From Acinetobacter lanii (GTDB lineage Bacteria; Pseudomonadota; Gammaproteobacteria; Pseudomonadales; Moraxellaceae): DNA of 64,000 bases. The position numbers and the translations under genes were made by a program. Position 1 is the first letter of the stretch, and each line of letters starts with the position of its first letter. Shown one piece after another: positions 29,813-38,039 of this stretch. Location of the stretch: the NCBI RefSeq assembly GCF_011578285.1, contig NZ_CP049916.1:310001-374000 (forward strand), read 5' to 3'. Under the pieces are notes generated by a model. It ran no database searches. It was not told where the DNA came from and was given only the letters and a program-made list of their open reading frames with translations.

Positions 29813-32035
29813 TTAACTCAGTTCTTGTGGGTCGACATCAATACTGACTTTCATGCTCGAGGGCTTGTAATGCAACACCTGTTGCCACCATTCTCGGACA
29901 TAGAAATGCATTTTGGCACGATCCTGTGATAGCAATACTACATGTGCTTGGTAGCGACCGGCTTTACGTTCCATGGGCGCAGGAATCGGCCCCCAAATAT
30001 CGATCAAATCGCCCGCATGTTGTCTTAACAGTTGGGTCATCTCGGTTAAAAACCGTTGATTATCTTCTTGGTTTTTAGATTCACAACGTAACAATACCGC
30101 ATAGCGACAAGGCGGCATCAGTGCCAATTGACGGTCGGCCAAGGTAGCTTTGGCAAAAGCACGGTAGTCTTTATGAATCAGGGTATTAAATAGCGGATGA
30201 TCAGGACGAAGTGTTTGTACATACACCTCACCTTTTTTATCGCCCCGTCCTGCACGACCTGCCACTTGTATGATCAGTTGCGCAGTACGCTCAGTGGCAC
30301 GAAAATCGACACTGAGCAAACCTGAGTCGATATCCAAAATCGCCACAAGGGTGACATAAGGAAAATGATGCCCTTTGGCCAACATTTGGGTGCCCAATAG
30401 AATCATCGGTTCACTTTGATGAATTTGATCATAAATCTTTTGCCAACTGCCGACCCGAGAAGTGGAATCTCGATCGACCCGAAGCACTGGATGATCGGGA
30501 AACAGTTCATTCAGGCTTTCTTCAACCTTTGCGGTGCCCATGCCAATCGGCTTTAAGGTTTGCTGATTACACTGAGGACAGGCATCAGGCACACGGTTGA
30601 TGGTGCCACAATGATGACAATGCAAATGCTCATACGGCTTTTTATGCAGGGTAAAGTGTGCATCACAGTGCGGACAATTGGCTTGCCATGCGCAGCTTTC
30701 ACAAATCAGCACAGGGGCATAACCGCGACGATTCAGGAAAATCAGCACCTGTTCTTTTTTGTCCAAACGGATTTGGATTTCTTTGATCAGTGTGTCTGAA
30801 ATGCCATGCTGCTTCTTGGCAATTTTTAGATCAATCAAATGCATTTTTGGCATCAACGCCCCACCGGCACGATGATTCAATTGCAAATGGGTCAATTTGC
30901 CCTGTTGTGCCAAAGAGAAACTGTCAATGCTCGGTGTGGCTGAACCTAAAACAATCGGACATTGCTCTAAATGCGCGCGGTACATGGCAACATCACGGGC
31001 ATGATAGCGAAAGCCCTCATGCTGTTTAAAAGACAGGTCGTGCTCTTCATCTAAAATGATCAAGCCCAATTTGGGCATAGGGGTAAACAGCGCAGAACGT
31101 GTACCTAAAATAATCGAGGCTTTCCCTGTTTGTGCATGTTGCCAAGCTTGTAAGCGTTTCGAGTCATTCAATCCCGAATGTAATAGCGCAATGTTGCAAT
31201 GAAAACGAGATTGAAAACGGCTAACCGTCTGTGGGGTCAGTCCAATTTCGGGCACCAACACCAATACTTGTTTGCCTTGTTTCAGCACCTCATGCATGAC
31301 TTGCAAATAGACTTCGGTTTTACCACTACCCGTCAAACCATCGAGTAAAAAACCTTGATATTTGTTTTGTGCTTTTAAAATCGTTTGAATCGCTTTTTTT
31401 TGTTCATCGTTGGCGGTCAACGGCATTTGTGCCAATTGCAACGGTTCTGGGCTGAAATTTTGGTTTTCTAATTCACAGCGGATAATGCCTTTTTTTTCAA
31501 TCGCTTTTAAAGTTGCAGTTTCGATGCCACTTAAATTCAAAATCGTTTCTAAAGTCCCATGCGGATGCAACTTTAAAACTTTATAGGCTTCTTGTTGTTT
31601 TTCAGAGCGTTTGACTTTGGCTTCTGCATGTTCATCTAGCACTTTCCATGTACGCGCCAAAAGATTATACGGTTTACCTTGGCGCAATAAAGTCGGCAGG
31701 GCGGTATGCATTACTTCACCGATCGGGAATTGATAATATTGCGCTGCCCAGCCCGCTAATTTTAAAACCTTGTCATCGATAATGGCATGATCATCTAACA
31801 GCTCAGTGATGGCTTTTAGCTGAAAGCGTGGATCGATTGGGGTATCTGGGCTGAGTTTTTCAGTCACCACACCCGTCAGATGTTGACGGCCAAAAGGCAC
31901 GGCAACACGTGCCCCAACTTGAATCTGATCATATTCAACTTGTGAGACTTTATAGTCAAAACAATCATAGACATGCACAGGCACAGCAACACGAATGCGG
32001 TAAAGATCTGAGCTATTTAAACAAGTATTTGTCAT
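29813..32035 (-). CDS. priA: Primosomal protein N' (replication restart helicase PriA)
   Basis: PriA reloads the replisome at stalled forks and recombination intermediates. The 740-residue protein has an N-terminal DNA-binding domain (RVAVPVHVYDCFDYK), Walker A GLTGSGKTEVY (about residue 230), DEEH box ILDEEHDLSFKQ, and FLNRRGYAP. Eight zinc-binding cysteines follow in CESCAWQANCPHC...CHHCG...CPQC. Motifs V/VI include GTQMLAKGHHFP and QVAGRAGR. It works in the same double-strand-break repair pathway as the recCBD operon in this window. It is monocistronic, divergent from gspF. Confidence 0.97.
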   Translation of the reverse strand: MTNTCLNSSDLYRIRVAVPVHVYDCFDYKVSQVEYDQIQVGARVAVPFGRQHLTGVVTEKLSPDTPIDPRFQLKAITELLDDHAIIDDKVLKLAGWAAQYYQFPIGEVMHTALPTLLRQGKPYNLLARTWKVLDEHAEAKVKRSEKQQEAYKVLKLHPHGTLETILNLSGIETATLKAIEKKGIIRCELENQNFSPEPLQLAQMPLTANDEQKKAIQTILKAQNKYQGFLLDGLTGSGKTEVYLQVMHEVLKQGKQVLVLVPEIGLTPQTVSRFQSRFHCNIALLHSGLNDSKRLQAWQHAQTGKASIILGTRSALFTPMPKLGLIILDEEHDLSFKQHEGFRYHARDVAMYRAHLEQCPIVLGSATPSIDSFSLAQQGKLTHLQLNHRAGGALMPKMHLIDLKIAKKQHGISDTLIKEIQIRLDKKEQVLIFLNRRGYAPVLICESCAWQANCPHCDAHFTLHKKPYEHLHCHHCGTINRVPDACPQCNQQTLKPIGMGTAKVEESLNELFPDHPVLRVDRDSTSRVGSWQKIYDQIHQSEPMILLGTQMLAKGHHFPYVTLVAILDIDSGLLSVDFRATERTAQLIIQVAGRAGRGDKKGEVYVQTLRPDHPLFNTLIHKDYRAFAKATLADRQLALMPPCRYAVLLRCESKNQEDNQRFLTEMTQLLRQHAGDLIDIWGPIPAPMERKAGRYQAHVVLLSQDRAKMHFYVREWWQQVLHYKPSSMKVSIDVDPQELS

Positions 32036-32185
32036 AAGTTAGACGAATTCGCTAGTTGAAAAATGATCGTGAAGGGTGATGGCTTATGCTAAAGTGTGCT
32101 GTCATTTAGCACCAAGAATATGAATGATTTTAGTGGTCTGAAGCAACAGTGATGACCAAATAATTTGGAAAACTAGAGCATTATA

Positions 32186-33391
32186 ATGCCTGCATATCAA
32201 TATATTGCCATAGATGCATCAGGGAAGCAGCAGAAAGGCGTGTTAGAGGGTGATTCAGCACGTCAAATTCGACAACAACTCAGGGACAAGCAATGGATTC
32301 CTGTGCAAGTCGATGCTGTCGAGCCAAAAGACAAGCAGCAGTCGAGTCGTTGGTTTCAGAAAAAATTTACCGCTTATGACTTGGCACTCATGACCCGTCA
32401 ATTGGCGGTGTTGGTGGCAGCCGGCATTCCTTTAGAGGAAGCGCTTCGCGCCGTGACCAAACAAAGTGAAAAATCGCATGTGCAAAATATTCTGTCCTCA
32501 GTGCGTTCTAAAGTCATGGAAGGGCATTCGCTTGCACAAGGCATGCAACAGTCAGGGCGCTTTCCCGATCTGTATATTGCCACCATTGCAGCAGGTGAAC
32601 GTTCAGGGCATCTCGATCTGATATTAGATCAATTGGCGGATTACACTGAAAACCGCTTTGCCATGCAAAAGAAAATTCAAGCGGCCATGATCTATCCGAT
32701 CATTTTGATGATTATGTCCTTTGCGATTGTTATGGGGCTGATGACTTATGTCGTGCCGGATATCGTCAAGACTTTTGATCAAAGTAAGCAAGCTTTGCCA
32801 TGGATTACCGTGGTGATGATGAAGTCCAGTGAAATCATTCGTCAGGCGTGGCCTTTTATGTTGGTGGCATCTGCCCTCGGTATTTTTCTATTAATGCGAT
32901 TTCTAAAAACTGCAGCCGGCCATTATGCCTTTGATCGGTTGATTTTGAAAATGCCGTTGTTTGGTAAATTGTCACGAGGCATTAATGCTGCCCGTTTTTC
33001 CAGTACCTTATCGATTTTGACCCAATCCGGTGTGCCTTTGGTCGATGCATTGAAAATTGGGGCAGCGGTCAGTAGCAATTGGGTCATCCGAGATGCGGTT
33101 AATGTGGCAGCGGAGAAAGTCACAGAGGGCGGTAACTTAGCCTCGCAACTGGAACGCTGCGGTTATTTCCCCCCGATGATGGTACAAATGATTAAAAGTG
33201 GTGAAAGCTCAGGTGAGCTCGATCGGATGTTAAAACGTGCTTCAGATATGCAGGATCGTGAAGTCACCACACTGATTTCAACCTTATTGGCACTACTCGA
33301 GCCTTTAATGTTGGTATTGATGGCAGGTATCGTTTTGGTGATTGTGATTGCGGTGATGTTGCCAATCGTCAATATGAACAATATGATTTAG
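32186..33391 (+). CDS. gspF: Type II secretion system inner-membrane protein GspF
   Basis: This 401-residue protein has two repeats of the T2SSF domain (about residues 70-193 and 273-395). Landmarks are LMTRQLAVLVAAGIPLEEAL, then RFSSTLSILTQSGVPLVDALKIG. Three transmembrane helices are present, including AMIYPIILMIMSFAIVMGLMTYVVP and the C-terminal LEPLMLVLMAGIVLVIVIAVMLPI. GspF is the inner-membrane platform of the type II secretion pseudopilus. The N-terminal PAYQYIAIDASGKQQKGVLE is typical. gspG follows after 81 bp. No other gsp genes are nearby. Confidence 0.95.
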   Translation: MPAYQYIAIDASGKQQKGVLEGDSARQIRQQLRDKQWIPVQVDAVEPKDKQQSSRWFQKKFTAYDLALMTRQLAVLVAAGIPLEEALRAVTKQSEKSHVQNILSSVRSKVMEGHSLAQGMQQSGRFPDLYIATIAAGERSGHLDLILDQLADYTENRFAMQKKIQAAMIYPIILMIMSFAIVMGLMTYVVPDIVKTFDQSKQALPWITVVMMKSSEIIRQAWPFMLVASALGIFLLMRFLKTAAGHYAFDRLILKMPLFGKLSRGINAARFSSTLSILTQSGVPLVDALKIGAAVSSNWVIRDAVNVAAEKVTEGGNLASQLERCGYFPPMMVQMIKSGESSGELDRMLKRASDMQDREVTTLISTLLALLEPLMLVLMAGIVLVIVIAVMLPIVNMNNMI

Positions 33392-33472
33392 CGCAATCCT
33401 ATTTCGATTAAATCATCTACAGTATTTTAAAATTGAATCTAAAAAATTAGACCGAATAGTCGAGAGATATTG

Positions 33473-33910
33473 ATGCAACGGAAGACAAAACAAATGAAAC
33501 AGTCAGGTTTTACTTTAATTGAAGTCATGGTGGTGATCGTGATTTTAGGCGTATTAGCGGCATTGATTGTGCCCAACGTGATGGGGCGGGGAGAAAAAGC
33601 CAAAGTCGATACCACACAAATTACCTTGAAAGGGGTGGCTGGGGCATTGGATCAATATAAATTGGACAATAACCATTATCCAAACATGCAAGAAGGTGGT
33701 CTCGATGCTTTGGTGAATCAGCCGGCTTCTGCAAAAAACTGGTTGCCGGGCGGTTATGTCAAAGGCGGTTACCCGAAAGATAGCTGGGACAATGACCTGC
33801 AGTATGTGATTCCAGGCTCAGAAGGTCGTACCTTTGATTTATATTCTTTTGGTGCCGATGGTAAGCAAGGTGGCGAAGGAAATGATGCCGATCTTTATTA
33901 TCAGCCTTGA
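33473..33910 (+). CDS. gspG: Type II secretion system major pseudopilin GspG
   Basis: This type IV prepilin-like protein has a short basic leader ending ...KQSG, cleaved by prepilin peptidase before FTLIEVMVVIVILGVLAALIV. Glu5 of the mature protein is present. The globular domain has the GspG pattern: LKGVAGALDQYKLDNNHYP, GYPKDSWDNDLQYV, and the calcium-loop region FGADGKQGGEGNDADLYY. GspG subunits build the pseudopilus that pushes folded exoproteins through the outer membrane. The ATG at 33473 has GAGAG upstream, and a TTG one codon earlier is less likely. Confidence 0.96.
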   Translation: MQRKTKQMKQSGFTLIEVMVVIVILGVLAALIVPNVMGRGEKAKVDTTQITLKGVAGALDQYKLDNNHYPNMQEGGLDALVNQPASAKNWLPGGYVKGGYPKDSWDNDLQYVIPGSEGRTFDLYSFGADGKQGGEGNDADLYYQP

Positions 33911-34191
33911 TTAAGAATCATTCTAAATTAAATTTGATGGGATTAATCAATTCATTGAATCGAATAAATAAAGATTAAGTGAATTGATAATCCTTCCTAT
34001 TTAATAAAATAATCATAATATACTGATAAATAATAGAATATAAAAATATATTGAGTTGAGAGTTAAAATAAGAATTATTCCCATATTGAATGGTTACAAT
34101 AAATCCAAATCATGAATCAATATAGACTTTTTATTTAAAATAAATCTTGCATAATAGCACTCATAACAGGGATTAAATAAAGGAGGGTGCG

Positions 34192-34527
34192 ATGAAAACA
34201 GTATTATTGTCAGATCAAATCAATCAATGTCATTGGTCGATGCTGAAATCTGTTGTTTTGATTCTTAGCCTTCTTCCACTGAGTCATTTCTTTATGAATC
34301 TTTGGCAATCGACTGAGGGCAGTAGTCAGATTATGATTGGCTTTATGGTCATCAGCGTATTTAGTGCCTGTTCGATCATCAGTTTTTATGCTGCTTTAAA
34401 TGCCACTGTGATGCCGATTGAACAAACTGAAGCTTCAGCGTTTGAACGTGCTGTGGTGAAGGTGTATCGCTATATTCCAATGCTGAGTTTAACTGGCATG
34501 ATGTCGTTTTTAGCGACTCAGTTCTAA
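34192..34527 (+). CDS. Small inner-membrane protein of unknown function
   Basis: This 111-residue protein has a strong ribosome-binding site (AAAGGAGGG) eight bases upstream, so it is very likely translated. It shows two clear hydrophobic segments (SVVLILSLLPLSHFFMNLW and MIGFMVISVFSACSIISFYAAL) and a third weaker one at the C-terminus (YIPMLSLTGMMSFLATQF). I do not recognise the family. It lies between gspG and a terminator shared with the convergent lnt. The 280 bp upstream of it are very AT-rich and otherwise empty. Confidence 0.7.
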   Translation: MKTVLLSDQINQCHWSMLKSVVLILSLLPLSHFFMNLWQSTEGSSQIMIGFMVISVFSACSIISFYAALNATVMPIEQTEASAFERAVVKVYRYIPMLSLTGMMSFLATQF

Positions 34528-34553
34528 ATGAATTTTATTATATTGAATTATAG

Positions 34554-34581
34554 AAAACCGAGGCATTGACCTCGGTTTTTT
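34554..34581. terminator. Bidirectional terminator between 34192-34527 and lnt
   Basis: A 10-bp perfect stem (AAAACCGAGG / CCTCGGTTTT) with a 6-base loop and T-runs on both strands. Confidence 0.9.
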
Positions 34582-34600
34582 CATTGCAGATTTAGATTGT

Positions 34601-36160
34601 CTAGCGACGCGATTTAAAACTCACATCCACTTTACGTGGGCGAAAGCGGAAACCAATCAGCAACAACAACGCTGAGAAAATCAAAATCGGCCAATCGCTG
34701 AGTCGGTTATACAGGGTTCGACCTTCAAAGGCAGGCAAATCACCACGCAGTACCGCTTTTTGATCGGTTGGCGCTTGTTTAACAATATGCCCTTGTTCAT
34801 TGATAAATGCCGTCACACCCGTATTGGTAGCACGAATAAACCAACGCCCATTTTCTTTGGCACGCATTTGTACCATTTGTAAATGTTGTAAAGGTCCAGC
34901 AGTGCCTTTAAACCACGCATCATTGGACACGGTGACCAAGAAATCACTGTCGACTGCATTGCGACGAGTCAGGTTTGGATAAGCCACTTCATAGCAAATC
35001 GCGGCCGCCAAATGATGACCTTTAATGTTAAAAGGTTTCTGATCGCTGGCACCTTGAGAAAAACCACTCATGGATGGGTCATTTTGTAGGGCAGGTAAAA
35101 CCCAACTCAAGAAACCTGAAAGTGGAATATATTCACCAAAGGGCACCAAACGTTGTTTTTTATACAGACCAAATGCATCACTACCTGATGCCATCATGGC
35201 ATTGTAATACATCGGGTAGCCCTGAACCTTGGACTCTTCAAGATCCCAATAGGGAATGCCGGTCACCCATGCAGTATGAGTGCTTTGGGCTTGATCATCC
35301 ATCGCAGACAAGAACATTTTAATGTCGGATTGGAACAGTGGAATCGAAGATTCAGGCCAGACAATCAGGTCTCGTCCCCATTCACTACGGCTCAAGTTGG
35401 CATAAATTTCTAAGGTTTTGACTTGATATTCGGTCAGCCATTTTAAATCTTGCGGAATATTGCCCTGAATGAGTGAAACAGATAATGGCTTTTCTGCTTT
35501 GGGTTCCACAAACTGAATGAATGAAACCGCCCAAGCACCGAGCACTAAAAGTGCCGATGGAATCAGCCAAAAGACACGTTTACGTAAAACTTCGACCAAG
35601 GCTGCAGCAAGCAGAATAACGACAAAAGAAACCGCATAGATACCGAACAAAGGCGCATAGTTATCAAGCAGGCGTTCGGTAAAGGCATAGCCGGCAAACA
35701 ACCATGGGAACCCAGTAAAGACCCACGTTTTCGCCCACTCGAAAAATACCCAAATTGGCGCAAAGGTCAATGGAGTTTCAGGAAAGAAACGACGATAGAG
35801 CCAAGTTTGGATGGCGGTAAATAAACCCATGACTAAGGCCATGATCGCAATCATGAGCACGCTTAAATAGGCATTGGTATCGCCATAGACATGGATTGAG
35901 GTATACAGCCAAAACGCACCCACAAACCAGAGCCCAAAACCATAGGCCCAACCAATGCCAAAGGCTTGTTTGGCAGAACGTTTATGTAAAGTGGCATACA
36001 GCAGGGCAGGCGATAAAATCGCAATCCACCACCAATAAAAAGGGGCCAGTGCCAAACTAAAGATTGCACCCGAAGTGAGTGCAATCAAAAGTGGATAAAT
36101 CAAAGGGAGTGTTTTTTGTTGTTCTGAAGAATTTAGCAGCTTGTTAAAGTAGGCTCTCAT
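34601..36160 (-). CDS. lnt: Apolipoprotein N-acyltransferase Lnt
   Basis: Lnt adds the third acyl chain to bacterial lipoproteins in the inner membrane. The 519-residue protein has several transmembrane helices in the first 215 residues. A nitrilase-type catalytic domain follows with the triad Glu270 (VWPESSIPLF), Lys335 (YKKQRLVPFGEY) and Cys389 (AAICYEVAYP). A final C-terminal helix (WPILIFSALLLLIGF) is present. The start overlaps the end of corC by four bases (ATGA), which signals translational coupling, as in the conserved corC-lnt operon. Confidence 0.96.
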   Translation of the reverse strand: MRAYFNKLLNSSEQQKTLPLIYPLLIALTSGAIFSLALAPFYWWWIAILSPALLYATLHKRSAKQAFGIGWAYGFGLWFVGAFWLYTSIHVYGDTNAYLSVLMIAIMALVMGLFTAIQTWLYRRFFPETPLTFAPIWVFFEWAKTWVFTGFPWLFAGYAFTERLLDNYAPLFGIYAVSFVVILLAAALVEVLRKRVFWLIPSALLVLGAWAVSFIQFVEPKAEKPLSVSLIQGNIPQDLKWLTEYQVKTLEIYANLSRSEWGRDLIVWPESSIPLFQSDIKMFLSAMDDQAQSTHTAWVTGIPYWDLEESKVQGYPMYYNAMMASGSDAFGLYKKQRLVPFGEYIPLSGFLSWVLPALQNDPSMSGFSQGASDQKPFNIKGHHLAAAICYEVAYPNLTRRNAVDSDFLVTVSNDAWFKGTAGPLQHLQMVQMRAKENGRWFIRATNTGVTAFINEQGHIVKQAPTDQKAVLRGDLPAFEGRTLYNRLSDWPILIFSALLLLIGFRFRPRKVDVSFKSRR

Positions 36161-37020
36161 TGACGTACAGCTCGAATCAGATGAATGGTACGGGCATCTG
36201 CTTCAACAATGGTAAATGTCCATGCGTCCAATTCAATAATTTGACCCTCTAAATCACTCACCAAGCCAATCTCTTGAAGCAAAAGACCGCCCATAGTTTC
36301 TACTTCATCATCTGAAAAATCAGTGTCTAAAACATTATTAAAATGTTCAATCGGTGTAAGTGCTTGGACTAACCATGTATTGGCTGCCTGTGCTGAAGTG
36401 TCAGGCACAATGAAGTTGGCTTCTTCATCGATATTGTCATGCTCATCTTCAATTTCACCGACAATTTCTTCTAAGATGTCTTCTAGAGTGACCAAGCCTG
36501 AGGTTGTGCCATATTCGTCAATTACAATCGCAATATGGGTTTGGGTATTTTTCAGCATACGCAGCACTTGATCTGAACGTGCGCTTTCAGGGACAAAAAT
36601 CGGTTGACGCATTAAAGCGTGCACCGTAATTTTTGCATCACGATTGGCCAAGAAAGGCAGTAAATCTTTGGCCAACAAAATCCCAACTACAGTGTCAGGA
36701 TGATCAGATGAGAACACTGGAAAACGTGAATGTGCAGAGTCAATTAACACCTGCAAAATATCAAGTAATTCATCATCTTCTTGTAAGCTGATCATGGAAG
36801 TGCGTGGGGTCATGACCTCACGAATTTTGGTCGCTGGAAGTTCAAAAATCCCTTCAAGCATAGCAACCGTATCAGGTTCGAGTAATCGACGTGAATCTTG
36901 TACTAATTTTAACAGTTCATCTCGGGTTTCTGGCGCTGTGCCTAGCCATTTGCGTAAACCGCGCATACCCCATGATGTGCCTGATTCATCGTGCATGATC
37001 TTTCCTAAAGACTCTTTCAA
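36157..37020 (-). CDS. corC: CorC/HlyC-family CBS-domain protein (YbeX)
   Basis: This 287-residue soluble protein has a CBS pair starting at [13 protein letters not shown] (about residue 65). The second CBS domain carries [41 protein letters not shown]-terminal CorC/HlyC transporter-associated domain ([12 protein letters not shown]...) follows. It is annotated in E. coli as affecting Mg2+/Co2+ efflux with CorA, and the family is also linked to ribosome function. The gene is first in the corC-lnt operon, overlapping lnt by four bases. Its promoter region adjoins the divergent gene at 37173. Confidence 0.9.
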   Translation of the reverse strand: MKESLGKIMHDESGTSWGMRGLRKWLGTAPETRDELLKLVQDSRRLLEPDTVAMLEGIFELPATKIREVMTPRTSMISLQEDDELLDILQVLIDSAHSRFPVFSSDHPDTVVGILLAKDLLPFLANRDAKITVHALMRQPIFVPESARSDQVLRMLKNTQTHIAIVIDEYGTTSGLVTLEDILEEIVGEIEDEHDNIDEEANFIVPDTSAQAANTWLVQALTPIEHFNNVLDTDFSDDEVETMGGLLLQEIGLVSDLEGQIIELDAWTFTIVEADARTIHLIRAVRQ

Positions 37021-37172
37021 ATTAAAATATAATTTTTATCATACCGTAGAAAATACAGATGTCTATCTCTATCCATGAACCAAAAGATGAAACTGTTCGG
37101 TGTCGATGAAAACAGATGAATAATGTGATTAAATTTAGTCGATAAATTCTATTCAAAGCATAAGACAAAACA

Positions 37173-37658
37173 ATGATAAAAAGACTTATTCTGATCTTTT
37201 GTGCAATGATAATCACGAATCTAGTGGTTGCACAAACAGAGCTACAGCAGTATTCCTCTTCGAATACCAACACTGAAAAAGTTCAAGAATATAGTGATGA
37301 ACCGTATTATTTTATTCATGCATTTCATGGTGTTCATGCCGAGTTTTTAGGTGGGTGTGGTAAAGCGCTTCAGAGTTTAAATAACGTTAAAGCTCAACAG
37401 AGAATTCATGAGCCAACCCTAAAGAAGTCAATCGCTTATCACTTGAACACAGATCAAGAGTTTACTGCGATGACATTTAAAATCGAGAATCAAACAATTT
37501 ATGCAACGATTTTCGATCAAGTATTTCATAAACGCTATTGTCGTAGTGATATTCTGAAACCTCTAAAGGTTTCAATTAATGGTTTCCAAGTCGACATTCA
37601 AAACGTAAATAAATATCAGCAGCAGGTGATTATCACTAAGGTGAAAGCAATAGACTAG
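37173..37658 (+). CDS. Exported protein of unknown function
   Basis: This 161-residue protein begins with a classic signal peptide (MIKRLILIFCAMIITNLVVAQ, with probable cleavage after VVA). The mature part has two cysteines (GGCGKA and RYCRSD) that could pair in the periplasm. No known domain was recognised. It is divergent from corC and lies 48 bp before tusA, without a clear terminator between them. Function is unknown. Confidence 0.7.
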   Translation: MIKRLILIFCAMIITNLVVAQTELQQYSSSNTNTEKVQEYSDEPYYFIHAFHGVHAEFLGGCGKALQSLNNVKAQQRIHEPTLKKSIAYHLNTDQEFTAMTFKIENQTIYATIFDQVFHKRYCRSDILKPLKVSINGFQVDIQNVNKYQQQVIITKVKAID

Positions 37659-37706
37659 ATAGGATGTCAGTCATAGGCTTATGTTAAAATAGTTTGAGTT
37701 GAAAAA

Positions 37707-37973
37707 ATGAGTTTAAATATGTCTGATACATCTACAGCTACAATTCAGTTAAATACTCGAGGCTTACGTTGCCCTGAACCTGTAATGATGCTGCACCAAG
37801 CGATTCGTAAATCAAAATCAGGCGATATTGTTGAAGTCTTTGCCACTGACAATTCAACCTCATGGGATATTCCAAAATTCTGTATGCATTTGGGTCATGA
37901 ATTGTTGCTTCAAGAAGAATGTCTCGATGAACAGGGCAATAAAGAATTTCATTACTTGGTCAAGAAAGGCTAA
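37707..37973 (+). CDS. tusA: Sulfurtransferase TusA
   Basis: This 88-residue protein has the TusA fold signature TRGLRCPEPVMMLHQAIRK, with the active Cys in the CPEP motif and the downstream DNSTSWDIPKFCMHLGHELL. TusA carries persulfide sulfur to the TusBCD relay for tRNA thiolation and other sulfur pathways. Two in-frame ATGs lie at 37707 and 37719, and the first is slightly better placed relative to GAG. It is the last core gene before the Rhs/IS island. Confidence 0.94.
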   Translation: MSLNMSDTSTATIQLNTRGLRCPEPVMMLHQAIRKSKSGDIVEVFATDNSTSWDIPKFCMHLGHELLLQEECLDEQGNKEFHYLVKKG

Positions 37974-37989
37974 GAGATGATTATTAATT

Positions 37990-38039
37990 TAGGAACTCAG
38001 TGCTGTTAGCACTTAAGAGTGAAGTTAGCCTAGTTCCTA
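37990..38039. repeat. Nested inverted repeats at the left edge of the Rhs island
   Basis: TAGGAACT and AGTTCCTA (8 bp) enclose a second perfect hairpin AGTGCT-GTT-AGCACT. This gives a structured segment of about 50 nt just after tusA, followed by ATTTTAG. It could be the tusA terminator or an island junction. Confidence 0.5.
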
